Shown: positions 1 through 7,121, numbered from the stretch's first letter. The stretch is 9,305 bases of DNA from Sutterellaceae bacterium (GCA_030531135.1 JAUNOJ010000038.1:1888-11192), one strand, 5' to 3'. A program made the numbers and translations. Notes: generated by a model not told the origin, from the sequence alone.

Positions 1-133
1 GGTTTTCTCCGAAAAAGGTTTGTCTTACAGCACACTTTAGAGACTGCGCATTAGCGAGCAGATAGCCGGTCGGCAAAGTTTGCACTAAGCCTTCTGTGCA
101 CTCGTTGCTCGCCAATGTCTTTGAGATCGACAT
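1..133 (-). CDS. Possible partial ORF running off the left edge, unrecognised
   Basis: A leftward frame opens with ATG at 131-133 and stays open for 44 codons to the edge of the window. The peptide begins MSISKTLASNECTEG and reaches ...CAVRQTFFGEN at the edge. I do not recognise it and see no domain, signal peptide or membrane segment. The start lies only three bases beyond the T-tract of the nnr terminator and has no Shine-Dalgarno sequence, which argues against this ATG being a real start; an internal GTG or TTG, or no gene at all, is equally possible. A 44-codon open frame is not long enough to be convincing in DNA of this composition. Treat it as a candidate only. Confidence 0.2.
   Translation of the reverse strand, partial: MSISKTLASNECTEGLVQTLPTGYLLANAQSLKCAVRQTFFGEN
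54..112. repeat. Inverted repeat with nested hairpins
   Basis: Two perfect 7-base arms, GCGAGCA at 54-60 and TGCTCGC at 106-112, enclose two smaller possible hairpins: GCC/GGC at 65-67 and 72-74, and TGCAC/GTGCA at 81-85 and 96-100. Together they could fold as a three-way junction about 59 nt long. It is too short for a tRNA and lacks a T-loop, so I do not call an RNA gene. It overlaps the doubtful leftward ORF. It could be a structured RNA element, a dispersed intergenic repeat, or chance. Confidence 0.3.
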
Positions 134-136
134 ACG

Positions 137-173
137 AAAAAAATCGCAAGACCTCCGAAGAAGTCTTGCGATT
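137..173 (-). terminator. Rho-independent terminator of nnr
   Basis: Read on the minus strand, a 14-bp stem (arms 160-173 and 142-155, one G-T wobble) closes a TTCG tetraloop of the very stable cUUCGg type. It is followed by seven T residues (137-143 on the plus strand are A). It begins 25 bases after the nnr stop codon. The plus-strand reading has no T-tract, so it works leftward only. Confidence 0.9.
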
Positions 174-198
174 CCCAAGCCGATATCAAATCAAGCGA

Positions 199-1737
199 TC
201 AGAGTTCTTGTTCAGGTTGCTCAAAGAGACTGCTGAAACCGTGATCGTAGCGAGCGCCGCCCGAGCGGGGATTGGTGGAGTACATCTGCTGGCGCATATC
301 GTACAAAACGCGTGCGGCGGCAGGGGCAATATCGCGCGCCGTAAAGCCGCCTTCGTCTTCTACGCAAGACACGCCGTGCAACCACACGGCGGCAAGCGTA
401 GCGCTCACCAAATCAAAGTCCTGCGCAAAGAAGGCGCCGAGCATGCCGGCCAAGGCGTCGCCGGAGCCTGCGGTGGCCAGAGATGCGTCGCCCGTCGGAT
501 TGATCCACGTGCGGGAGCTGCGCAAAGAAACGACGGAGCCTGCGCCCTTCAAAATGGAGATGGCACCCGTTTGAATGGAGAGCTCACGACCTTGGCTCAC
601 GCGATCGGCATTGACCTTTTCCACCGTGGTGCGCAAAATGGCGGCGGCTTCGCCGGGGTGCGGGGTAATGACGGTGTGAGCCTTACGCGCCAAAACCATA
701 TCCTGAAGATTCAAGTCGTCGGCAAGCATTCTCAGCGCATCGGCATCCATAATCAAAGGCACCGGTGCATTGATGGCATCAATCAAACGCTTCTTGGCTT
801 TTTCGGAAAAGCCCATGCCGCAACCCACGACGTTGCAGCTCGTTTTTGTGAGATCGATTTCGCCCTGAGCAAACATGAGTTCGGGATAAACGACGTCCAC
901 ACAAGGCGCCTTGTCGCTCATCAATTCCACCGTCACGCGGCCTGCGCCCATCGTCAAAGCGGCGCGCGCGGCAATCAAAGCGGCGCCCACCGTACCTGTT
1001 TCGCCGCCGATGACAGCTACGTGACCGTAGGTGCCCTTGTGGGTATTTTTGCGACGGAATTCCAACACGTGGCGGAAGTCTTCGGGGGTAATCAAACCCA
1101 ACGTAGACAAGGGAACCGAAATGCCCAATTCGTCGACTTCAACGCGGCCGGCGGCATCGGCACCGTCGTTGATGTAGCAACCTGCCTTGGGAGAGAACAT
1201 GGCAACCGTCAGATCGGCCATACACCCGAGAGCGCCGCCCACCCAGTGGCCGGTCATAGCGTCGATCCCGGAGGGAACATCGATACTGACGTGATAGGCC
1301 TGACGTTCGTTAAACCACATGGCGGCGTCCAAATAGTCGCCCTTTAACGGCTTGCAAAGGCCGGTGCCGAACAAAGCGTCAACGACCACTTCGGCTTTGT
1401 CAGCCATGTAAGGGTCGGCAATCGTCGTGCCGCCTGCGGCTTGCCAAGCGTTGAACATCAAAAGCGCATCTTCGGTCTTGGGTTTGTCGCAACCGATCAG
1501 GCAGCACGTGACGCGAAAACCGTGTTCCTTCAAAACGCGGGCGGCGGCAAAACCGTCGCCGCCATTGTTGCCCGGACCGCAAATAAAGACCACGTGGCAA
1601 CCGGCTTCGCACAAGTTTTCAATGCGCGTGGCAACGGCAAGCCCCGCGCGGCGCATCAATTCGGCCTGGGGCAGTTGGTTCTGGAAGCGGTGTTCGAGCG
1701 TGGCGAGCTCGTCAAGATTCAAAATTTGCTGAGACAT
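199..1737 (-). CDS. nnr: Bifunctional NAD(P)H-hydrate epimerase / ADP-dependent NAD(P)H-hydrate dehydratase
   Basis: Cytosolic metabolite-repair enzyme of 512 residues. It corrects damaged, hydrated NADH and NADPH: the N-terminal NnrE (YjeF_N) domain epimerises R- and S-NAD(P)HX, and the C-terminal NnrD (ribokinase-like) domain dehydrates the S form using ADP. NnrE covers about residues 1-215, with the signature GPGNNGGDG at 54-62, VVDALFGTGL at 118-127 and SIDVPSGIDA at 151-160. NnrD covers about 230-485, with HKGTYGHVAVIGG at 233-245, ITPHPGE at 357-363, NPTGDASLATAGSGD at 413-427 (the Asp of GSGD is the expected catalytic residue) and a Gly-rich helix after it. Length fits the usual fused form. 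A polar tail of about 25 residues follows the fold. The start is ATG with only a weak upstream ribosome-binding site; the family N-terminus begins close to here. It is divergent from the methyltransferase gene and has its own terminator, so it is probably monocistronic. Confidence 0.95.
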   Translation of the reverse strand: MSQQILNLDELATLEHRFQNQLPQAELMRRAGLAVATRIENLCEAGCHVVFICGPGNNGGDGFAAARVLKEHGFRVTCCLIGCDKPKTEDALLMFNAWQAAGGTTIADPYMADKAEVVVDALFGTGLCKPLKGDYLDAAMWFNERQAYHVSIDVPSGIDAMTGHWVGGALGCMADLTVAMFSPKAGCYINDGADAAGRVEVDELGISVPLSTLGLITPEDFRHVLEFRRKNTHKGTYGHVAVIGGETGTVGAALIAARAALTMGAGRVTVELMSDKAPCVDVVYPELMFAQGEIDLTKTSCNVVGCGMGFSEKAKKRLIDAINAPVPLIMDADALRMLADDLNLQDMVLARKAHTVITPHPGEAAAILRTTVEKVNADRVSQGRELSIQTGAISILKGAGSVVSLRSSRTWINPTGDASLATAGSGDALAGMLGAFFAQDFDLVSATLAAVWLHGVSCVEDEGGFTARDIAPAAARVLYDMRQQMYSTNPRSGGARYDHGFSSLFEQPEQEL

Positions 1738-1916
1738 GATCGGCTGGAATAAAAAATAAACGGGAAAACCCCGAATTTGGCAAAGTCTCGCAATTCTAGT
1801 CGATATTGCTTAGTTTTCCTATTGTTTCGAGCCCCGCATACAACAAAAAACTCGAAGGCAGACAGTCTTCGTCCGTATAATTTGCACCGTCTCGACTTAC
1901 AACACATCAACGACTC
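1738..1916. promoter_or_regulatory. Divergent promoter spacer between nnr and the RNA methyltransferase gene
   Basis: This AT-richer 179-bp spacer must hold promoters for both genes. Toward the plus strand there is a perfect -10 hexamer TATAAT at 1876-1881; the -35 region is poor (CTCGAA at 1851-1856, spacing 19). Transcription would start near 1888, giving a leader of about 30 bases. Toward the minus strand the best candidate is TAGAAT (1793-1798) with TAGGAA 17 bases upstream (1816-1821), a weak match. Only the plus-strand -10 is convincing. Confidence 0.45.
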
Positions 1917-2720
1917 ATGCAAATCTACGAACTGACTTCGGCAGCCAACGAAAACATCAAACGTTGGAAGAAAATCGCCTTTACGCCGCGCGCCAATCAC
2001 AAATTTGGGCTCACCATCGCCGAAGGCCTTCATTTGGCCGAAGTGATCGCCCAACGTCAGGTGCCTGCCAAGTCCGTCATTTTGCGCCAAAACCGCAATT
2101 CGGGCGAAGCCGATATCTTTGCGCAAGCCATCGAAAGCGAGTGCGGTGCACGCGTCTACGAGTTGCCCGAAGCTCTTTACGAGTCGATTTGTCCGGTGGA
2201 AGCCAGTACCGGCATTATGGTTGAGATCGAGTGTCAGTCGGCCGATCGTCCGGCAGTTCCGTTGCCCGTGGACGCCCTTTATTTGGACGGCGTGCAGGAT
2301 GCCGGCAACATGGGAACGCTGATTCGCACGGCTGTCGCAGCCGGCGTCAAACACATTGCTGCAAGCCGTACGTCATCGGGCTTTTGGACGCCCAAAGTGT
2401 TGCGTGCCGGCATGGGCGCGCACTTTGCCGCGCACTTGTATGAAAACGTTTCGCCCGACGAATTGCATGCGCTTTTTAAGTCTCGCATTATCGCGGCCGA
2501 TGCCAGAGGCGGGGTGGACCTTTTCAGAACGCCCGCATGGGAAGAGGGGACAACGGTTTGGATGATGGGAGCCGAAGGTCCGGGGTTGTCGGACGCCGCA
2601 TTGGACGTAGCCGATATGCGTTGCCTCATTCCGATTGAAGACGACTGCGAAAGCTTGAATGTGGCTGCAGCCGCATCGGTGTGTTTGTTCGAGCAGCGCC
2701 GTCGTCGGTTGATGCGGTAG
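1917..2720 (+). CDS. TrmH/SpoU-family (SPOUT) RNA 2'-O-methyltransferase
   Basis: Predicted S-adenosylmethionine-dependent RNA ribose methyltransferase of 267 residues, a normal length for the group. The N-terminal substrate-binding region (about 1-105) carries the typical FGLTIAEGLHLAE at 30-42. The C-terminal SPOUT knot domain (about 118-262) has all three motifs: motif 1 around DAGNMGTLIRTA (128-139, with the Asn131 and Arg137 pair), motif 2 MGAEGPGLSD (217-226) and motif 3 CESLNVAAAASV (244-255), where Ser and Asn are expected to bind the cofactor and the knot forms. These motifs place it with RlmB-, TrmH- and YsgA-like enzymes, but I cannot tell rRNA from tRNA as substrate. The ATG has no clear Shine-Dalgarno sequence; a good -10 lies about 36 bases upstream. 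No terminator is visible after the stop codon; the next ORF begins 16 bases later. Confidence 0.9.
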   Translation: MQIYELTSAANENIKRWKKIAFTPRANHKFGLTIAEGLHLAEVIAQRQVPAKSVILRQNRNSGEADIFAQAIESECGARVYELPEALYESICPVEASTGIMVEIECQSADRPAVPLPVDALYLDGVQDAGNMGTLIRTAVAAGVKHIAASRTSSGFWTPKVLRAGMGAHFAAHLYENVSPDELHALFKSRIIAADARGGVDLFRTPAWEEGTTVWMMGAEGPGLSDAALDVADMRCLIPIEDDCESLNVAAAASVCLFEQRRRRLMR

Positions 2721-2736
2721 TTTAAGATCGGCCGGT

Positions 2737-3060
2737 ATGACGGAAACGAGACAAAAAGACCTTCCTCTGACAACATCTTCTTTTGTCGAATTGCGCAAGC
2801 TGTGTCAGATTTATGTCGACAAGACCGATTTGGTCTATTCGTTGGCCGGAGATCGGAGAAAGTACTTTCTCGCTCGTCCCGGAGGGTTCGGGAAATCGCT
2901 TCTCATATCAACTTTTGAGGAGTTGTTTTGTCACGGTGTTGCCGGTTTCCGGGGGCTCAAAATCGAGCCTTTGTGGAACGACACAACATACTCAACTGCC
3001 GTTTTGGATTTTTCGCAAGATCTGATATCACGAATGCGCTCAAGCATCTCATCAAAATAA
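2737..3060 (+). pseudogene. Truncated AAA-ATPase-like protein (PF09820 type), N-terminal fragment
   Basis: The first 95 or so residues match the start of the AAA-ATPase-like proteins common in gut bacteria, which usually run to about 500 residues and end in a PD-(D/E)XK nuclease-like domain. Visible are the lead-in IYVDKTDLVYSL (25-36), a P-loop ARPGGFGKSLLIST (46-59), a GLKIEPLW segment (73-80) and VLDFS (89-93). The usual P-loop of this family reads RPRRFGKS, so both Arg residues are Gly here. Homology stops near base 3021; the last dozen residues are the antisense of the RhuM gene. Everything after the first third is missing, so no sensor, arginine finger or nuclease part remains. It sits 16 bases behind the methyltransferase gene without a clear ribosome-binding site. 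The function of intact members is not well established; this copy is almost certainly dead. Confidence 0.8.
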
Positions 3061-3491
3061 TCCTTACCAAGGAAGTAGTTAGGATTCTTCAGACGCTCGT
3101 CGTCCATGGCAAATCCTTTCACGATGTAGTCGTTCAAAATTTGCGTAGCCCACATACGGAAAGCAGTAGCACGCTTCGAGTTGACACGGTATCCGACGGC
3201 AATCGTAGCGTTAAGGTTGTAGTGCATTGTCCGATATTGTTTGCCATCGGCGGCAGTTGTAAAGAAAAATTTGACAACTGAACTCTCCGCTAATTCCCCC
3301 TCATCAAAAATTTTCTTGAGATGATTAGAAATATTTTGTTTAGTTGTATCAAAAAGGTCAGCCATCAGTTTCTGAGTTAGCCACAAAGTTTCTTCGCTCA
3401 AGATAGCTTGCACATGGACTTTTTCGTCTTCGTCTCTGTAAATGACAATATTGCCAATCGCTCCTTCTGTTACTACACCTTGTTTGGTCAT
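2931..3491 (-). pseudogene. Truncated RhuM-family (virulence_RhuM) protein, N-terminal fragment
   Basis: About 160 of 186 residues match the N-terminal half of RhuM-family proteins, which are normally about 330 residues. Seen are IVIYRDEDEKVHVQAILS (15-32), a helix-turn-helix-like stretch with LWLTQKLMADLF then TTKQNISNHLKKIF (36-62), ESSVVKFFFTTAADGKQY (69-86), YNLNATIAVGYRVNSKRA (91-108), FRMWATQIL (111-119) and FLGKDYFDEMLERIRDIRS (140-158). After Glu160-Lys161 (about base 3009) the family match ends, and the remaining residues are read antisense through the ATPase fragment. I chose the ATG at 3491 because AGGA lies 7 bases before it; a TTG at 3542 in the same frame has no such support. 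The family is named after a Salmonella pathogenicity-island gene, is widespread in accessory regions, and has no established biochemical role. The DNA is visibly AT-richer than its neighbours, consistent with acquisition. Confidence 0.85.
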
Positions 3492-3560
3492 GGTTGCATC
3501 CTGATTATTAATTCGTTCAACTACGAAGCAAAGCTTGCTCAATAACGAATGGATTCTAGC

Positions 3561-3998
3561 CTAAGAAGGAAATTGCCCGTTAGCGCGTAGACGGAACATC
3601 TGGTTTCGTTGATTTTGAACTTCCTCATTATATTGAGTCGTAATTTTGATCGTGACGCCGGCCGGCCCCAATGTTTGCGCCAAGCCGCGCACATCGTCGA
3701 TTCTGCCTAGCCGCGTGTAGTTCCAGGCGTTTGTGCCGAGCATCAGGACGATTTGGTTACCCGTGTAGAGCAAAACGTCACCCGCAAGGGCTTCTATCCA
3801 TGTGTCGTCCGAAGGCAATCGAGCCCCCAATGGTCCAACCTTTTCAAACCCGCCGTAATCCTTGAGTCGACATTCGATCGGCAGCAGCTTAAGTAAAGCT
3901 TGCGCGGCTCTCGTGTTGGCAAGCGTAAGAGAAAGACGTTTGCCGTTGGCTTCGAGAAAGATTTTGAGATTCGGGTTTTGCGTGCTTTGAGATCGCAT
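3561..3998 (-). CDS. Cyclophilin-like-fold protein
   Basis: A 145-residue protein that resembles the small cyclophilin-like domain family (PF18050 type). Seen are a beta-strand start with LKIFLEANGKRLSLTLANTRAAQALLKLLP, split here as LKIFLEANGK (11-20) and NTRAAQALLKLLP (28-40), then the hallmark LKDYGGFEKVGPL (45-57), a GDVLLYTGNQIVLML strand pair (73-87) and RLGRIDDVRGL (96-106). Members of this family usually carry a lipoprotein or secretion signal; none is present from this ATG, so it is predicted cytosolic. A basic, Gln/Asn-rich tail follows at about 121-145. True cyclophilin catalytic residues are not recognisable, and no prolyl-isomerase activity should be assumed. AAGGA lies 10 bases before the ATG, supporting the start. 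The RhuM remnant begins 70 bases downstream on the same strand. Confidence 0.7.
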   Translation of the reverse strand: MRSQSTQNPNLKIFLEANGKRLSLTLANTRAAQALLKLLPIECRLKDYGGFEKVGPLGARLPSDDTWIEALAGDVLLYTGNQIVLMLGTNAWNYTRLGRIDDVRGLAQTLGPAGVTIKITTQYNEEVQNQRNQMFRLRANGQFPS

Positions 3999-4031
3999 GA
4001 TTCTGTTGTCCTTACCAGAGGTGTGAGAGCA

Positions 4032-4061
4032 ATTTTAGAAACCGCCGAGTGGATCAGCCAA
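4032..4061 (-). promoter_or_regulatory. Candidate promoter of the cyclophilin-like gene
   Basis: On the minus strand TTGGCT (4056-4061) and TAAAAT (4032-4037) are 18 bases apart, four and five of six matches to the sigma70 consensus. Transcription would begin about 26 bases before the ATG at 3998. The rest of 3999-4120 shows no gene. Confidence 0.45.
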
Positions 4062-4120
4062 TACTTTCTTCGCCTACCAAGAAATACCTCAAAGCCATAA
4101 CAGACATTCGGGCAAAAGCA

Positions 4121-4152
4121 AAAGGGCAAGCTCAGCGACGAACTTGCCCTTT
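4121..4152 (-). terminator. Terminator of the sodium-symporter gene pair
   Basis: Two perfect 10-base arms (AAAGGGCAAG at 4121-4130, CTTGCCCTTT at 4143-4152) with a 12-base loop. In the minus direction the stem runs into TTTTGCTTTTG. It starts 23 bases after the stop codon of the downstream symporter gene. Confidence 0.8.
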
Positions 4153-4175
4153 CAAGGTTTTGACGAATCGACCGA

Positions 4176-5504
4176 TTAGAGACCGGTAATCAAAACCACA
4201 AGAATCAACAGCGGACAGCAAATCGTCAACAGGAAACGGAAGACCTGCATGGCTGAAAGACTTGCATCGCTGCCCATGCGGATTTCGTCACGCATCATCG
4301 ACCACTGCTTAACACCGACCAACATACAGACCACAAGACCGCCGATGGGCAGGCTCAGGTTGCTGGTGAAGTAGTCGAAGTTGTCAAAGACCGTGCGACC
4401 GGCAATCTTAAAGTCGGCCAAAGGACCGAACGACAGACCGCAGAAGCTGCCCACAAAAAGCATCACAAGGCTAATGAGCGTCACGGCCAAGGTGCGGTTC
4501 ATCTTGAGTTCGTCCACGAAGAACGCCACCACCAATTCCAACTGAGACACCGAGCTCGTTAAAGCCGCCACAACCAAGCACAGATAAAAGACGATGGCAA
4601 AGATCTGCCCCATGGGCAACTGTGCAAAGACAACGGGCATTGTCATAAAGGTCAAACCGGGGCCCGCAGCCGGATTCAAATCAAAGGCAAAGACGCTCGG
4701 CATAATCATCAAGCCGCCGAGAATCGAGGCAATCGTGGCCAAGAACGTAATCCAAGCGCAGCTGCCGATCAAGTTCGAGTTCTTGGGCAAGTAAGAGCCG
4801 TAGGTCAACATACAGCCGCAACCCACGCAAAGGCTAAAGAACGTAAAGCCCATGGCGGCCAAAAGGCTCTGCCAGCTGAAGGCTTCGGGGTTCCAGCTAA
4901 AGAGGTAGGCTAAGCCCTTTTCAGAGCCCGGCAACATCAAACCGCGAATGATCACGATCAACACCAAGACAAAGAGTAACGGCATCAAAATCTTGCTGAT
5001 GCGTTCAATCCCTTTGCTGATGTCGTAAGCCACCACCCAAGCCGTCAGGAACAAAAAGAGCGCCTGATAGCCGATGGAAATGTAGGGGTTGGAAACCAAG
5101 GCGCCGAAGTGAGCGTTGAGCTCGTTTTGGTTGGCCACAAGGCCGTTACCCAACACCGCATCGATAAAGTAGGAAATGGTCCAACCGCCGATGGCCGAAT
5201 AAAAACACAGCACGCAAAAGCCGGTCAAGACACCTAAATAGCCCCAGCCGACCCAATTCTTGCCGCCGATCGAACGATAGGCCGTTACGATCGAGCCTTT
5301 GCCCGTGCGCCCGATAGCGACTTCGGCAATCAAAAGCGTCAAGCCGATGGTAAACGACAAGACGATATAGGGAAACATAAAGACGCTGCCGCCGTTGGAG
5401 CCCGCCAAGTAGGGGAACTTCCAAATGGCACCCAAGCCCACGGCTGCACCGGCACTTGCCAAAATAAAGCCGATGCGGCTTGACCAATTACTTCTTTCAG
5501 ACAT
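4176..5504 (-). CDS. NSS/SNF-family sodium-dependent transporter (copy 1)
   Basis: Predicted inner-membrane Na+-coupled symporter of the neurotransmitter:sodium symporter family, 442 residues and mostly hydrophobic, which suits the 11- or 12-helix LeuT fold. TM1 carries SRIGFILASAG (9-19) then AVGLGAIWKFPY (21-32) and SNGG (36-39). TM6 carries FTFFSLCVGCGCMLTYGSY (220-238), the broken helix that lines the substrate site. TM8 carries AALTSSVS (313-320), whose Thr and Ser are Na2 ligands in LeuT. Against LeuT, Asn27 is Ala26, Thr254 is Ser224 and Ser256 is Cys226. Bacterial members mostly move amino acids such as tryptophan, tyrosine or leucine; the substrate here cannot be read from sequence. 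I start at the ATG at 5504, preceded by AAAGGA with ideal spacing; an upstream in-frame TTG at 5528 has no such support. It lies downstream of a paralogue on the same strand. Confidence 0.92.
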   Translation of the reverse strand: MSERSNWSSRIGFILASAGAAVGLGAIWKFPYLAGSNGGSVFMFPYIVLSFTIGLTLLIAEVAIGRTGKGSIVTAYRSIGGKNWVGWGYLGVLTGFCVLCFYSAIGGWTISYFIDAVLGNGLVANQNELNAHFGALVSNPYISIGYQALFLFLTAWVVAYDISKGIERISKILMPLLFVLVLIVIIRGLMLPGSEKGLAYLFSWNPEAFSWQSLLAAMGFTFFSLCVGCGCMLTYGSYLPKNSNLIGSCAWITFLATIASILGGLMIMPSVFAFDLNPAAGPGLTFMTMPVVFAQLPMGQIFAIVFYLCLVVAALTSSVSQLELVVAFFVDELKMNRTLAVTLISLVMLFVGSFCGLSFGPLADFKIAGRTVFDNFDYFTSNLSLPIGGLVVCMLVGVKQWSMMRDEIRMGSDASLSAMQVFRFLLTICCPLLILVVLITGL

Positions 5505-5545
5505 TGTCTGTCCTTTTTCGGGGTTCAAATAATCCGCTAATGATA

Positions 5546-5581
5546 AAGGCCGAAAACACCGATTCGCGGGTCTTCGGCCTT
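5546..5581 (-). promoter_or_regulatory. Hairpin between the two symporter genes
   Basis: Perfect 9-base arms (AAGGCCGAA 5546-5554, TTCGGCCTT 5573-5581) enclose an 18-base loop, in the 139-bp spacer and about 40 bases before the copy-1 start. On the minus strand the tail is only TTTATCATT, so it may be a weak terminator, a partial terminator that lowers downstream expression, or an RNA-processing hairpin. A second 6-base repeat GCGCAA/TTGCGC (5605-5610, 5624-5629) lies closer to the upstream gene. No convincing separate promoter for copy 1 was found. Confidence 0.5.
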
Positions 5582-5643
5582 GTCATTACATTAGCATTGC
5601 TTTTGCGCAAGCGCTCTAGTCGTTTGCGCTTAAGTCCGGGGGC

Positions 5644-6975
5644 TTAGAGCCCGGTGGCAATCACTACAAGCACCAATGCCGGCGCCAGAATACGCAAGCT
5701 CCACTTGATGAAAGTGGTGACGTATTCCGGATAGACGTGATTGAGATTGATCTGAGACTTGGTCTTTTCCCAAGACTTCCAGCCGGCCAACAAAGCAATG
5801 GCCAAACCGCCCAAGGGCATCAGAAGGTTGGTGCAGACATAGTCGAGGAAGTCGAAAATGTTCTTGTCCAAAATCGTGATGTGGCCCAAGGGACCGAACG
5901 AAATCGCAGACACCCCGCCCAAGAGGAAAAGTGAGATGTAGCACAACAAGGTCGAACCGCGACGCGACATGCCCCATTCGTTTTGCAGATAAGCCACGCA
6001 CACTTCCAAAAGCGACACGGCGCTCGTTAACGCAGCCACCAACAGGCACACGTTAAAGAGAATGGCAAAGAACCAACCGAAGGGAATCTGCGAGAAGATC
6101 AAGGGCACGGTCACAAACACCAAACCGGGACCGGCGTTGGGATCTTGTCCCAAAGCAAAAACGGCGGGCATAATCATGAGCCCCGCCAGAATCGAGGTCT
6201 GCACGGCCAAGTAGGCAATCCACAGGGTGGAGTTGGGAATGTCGGTCGAGTTCTTCAGGTAGGCGCCATACGTCACCATGATGCCGCAGCCCACCGACAG
6301 AGAAAAGAACGTAAAGCCCATGGCGTTCAAAATGCCTTGCAGCGTCACCTGATCCCACGAGAACTTAAAGAGAAATTCCACGCCTTCCATGGCGCCGGGC
6401 AGCGTCAAGGAACGGATGATGATAAAAATCATCAAGATAAAGAGCGTGGGGAGCAAGTATTTCGACAAACGTTCAATCCCGTGCACCACGCCCAAAGCGA
6501 TCACGCCGCACGTCATCGACAAAAAGACAAAGTGCCAGGCGGTATTCACAGGCCCGTTACTGACCAAGGCGCCGAAGTTGGCACTCAAAAGCTTCGGGTC
6601 GTTGGTGACCAAATTGCCGAGCACGCTGTCGACCAGATACTTCACGCACCAGCCGCCCACGACCGAGTAATAGGACAAGATCACAAAGCTTGACAGCACG
6701 GCCAAGCCGCCCAAGACGGCAAAAAGCGGACCGCCGCACACCTTCAAAGCGTTTAAAGCCGAGCCGCGCCCGGCACGACCCACGCACAGTTCGGCCATCA
6801 AAAGCGCGACGCCGATCGTAAACGTAAAGAAGATGTAGGGAACGATAAAGGCTGCACCGCCGTTGGTACCGGCCCAGAAGGGGAATTTCCAAATGGCACC
6901 GAGCCCGATTGCAGAACCGGCCCCGGCCAAAATAAAGCCGATGCGAGAGCCCCATTGGCTGGATTGGTTAGACAT
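5644..6975 (-). CDS. NSS/SNF-family sodium-dependent transporter (copy 2)
   Basis: Second predicted Na+-coupled inner-membrane symporter of the same family, 443 residues, upstream of copy 1 in the direction of transcription. It aligns with copy 1 along its whole length without large gaps. TM1 has SRIGFILAGAGSAIGLG (10-26) then AIWKFPFWAGTNGG (27-40); TM6 has FTFFSLSVGCGIMVTYGAY (221-239); TM8 has AALTSAVS (314-321). It shares the Ala in place of LeuT Asn27 and Lys in place of Arg30, but keeps Ser where copy 1 has Cys in TM6, so the two may differ in substrate. Both end in the residues TGL. The start is ATG with a partial ribosome-binding site (GAGTGAG) upstream. The two genes arose by duplication and may be co-transcribed or separately tuned by the hairpin between them. 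The substrate is unknown. Confidence 0.92.
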   Translation of the reverse strand: MSNQSSQWGSRIGFILAGAGSAIGLGAIWKFPFWAGTNGGAAFIVPYIFFTFTIGVALLMAELCVGRAGRGSALNALKVCGGPLFAVLGGLAVLSSFVILSYYSVVGGWCVKYLVDSVLGNLVTNDPKLLSANFGALVSNGPVNTAWHFVFLSMTCGVIALGVVHGIERLSKYLLPTLFILMIFIIIRSLTLPGAMEGVEFLFKFSWDQVTLQGILNAMGFTFFSLSVGCGIMVTYGAYLKNSTDIPNSTLWIAYLAVQTSILAGLMIMPAVFALGQDPNAGPGLVFVTVPLIFSQIPFGWFFAILFNVCLLVAALTSAVSLLEVCVAYLQNEWGMSRRGSTLLCYISLFLLGGVSAISFGPLGHITILDKNIFDFLDYVCTNLLMPLGGLAIALLAGWKSWEKTKSQINLNHVYPEYVTTFIKWSLRILAPALVLVVIATGL

Positions 6976-7121
6976 GATTTTTATGACTCACTCTTAGTAG
7001 ATCCCGTCGCGCCTCAAAGGGAAGGCCGTGCGCGGGCGACTTTTTCTTATCGATGATTTGTCGTCGGTTCGATTGAAATCAAACTCGAAAACAACGCAAA
7101 CACGAAAAAATAACGTAAAAC

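Noticed and set aside
54..112. tRNA-like 7-bp closing stem
   Set aside because: Only 59 nt between arm ends, no T-loop sequence, no anticodon arm of the right size and no CCA context, so not a tRNA.
115..1347. 410-codon plus-strand frame opposite nnr
   Set aside because: It is the antisense of a strongly conserved enzyme gene. Long antisense frames arise easily from GC-rich third positions, and the translation is low-complexity His/Arg/Gly-rich with no domain.
1853..1871. Hairpin CGAAG/CTTCG with T-rich tail on the minus strand
   Set aside because: The stem is only five pairs with a 9-base loop, too weak to call a terminator, and no leftward transcript is known to need one there.
1719..2354. 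211-codon minus-strand frame upstream of nnr
   Set aside because: It is mostly antisense to the methyltransferase gene and continues through the AT-rich spacer; no family features and no ribosome-binding site.
2737..3542. A two-gene toxin-antitoxin or defence system made of the ATPase-like and RhuM genes
   Set aside because: The genes are convergent, not an operon, and both are truncated at a shared junction, so no working system remains.
7017..7048. GTCGC...GCGAC followed by TTTTTCTT as a plus-strand terminator
   Set aside because: The perfect stem is only five pairs across a loop of about 20 bases, and no plus-strand gene ends here.
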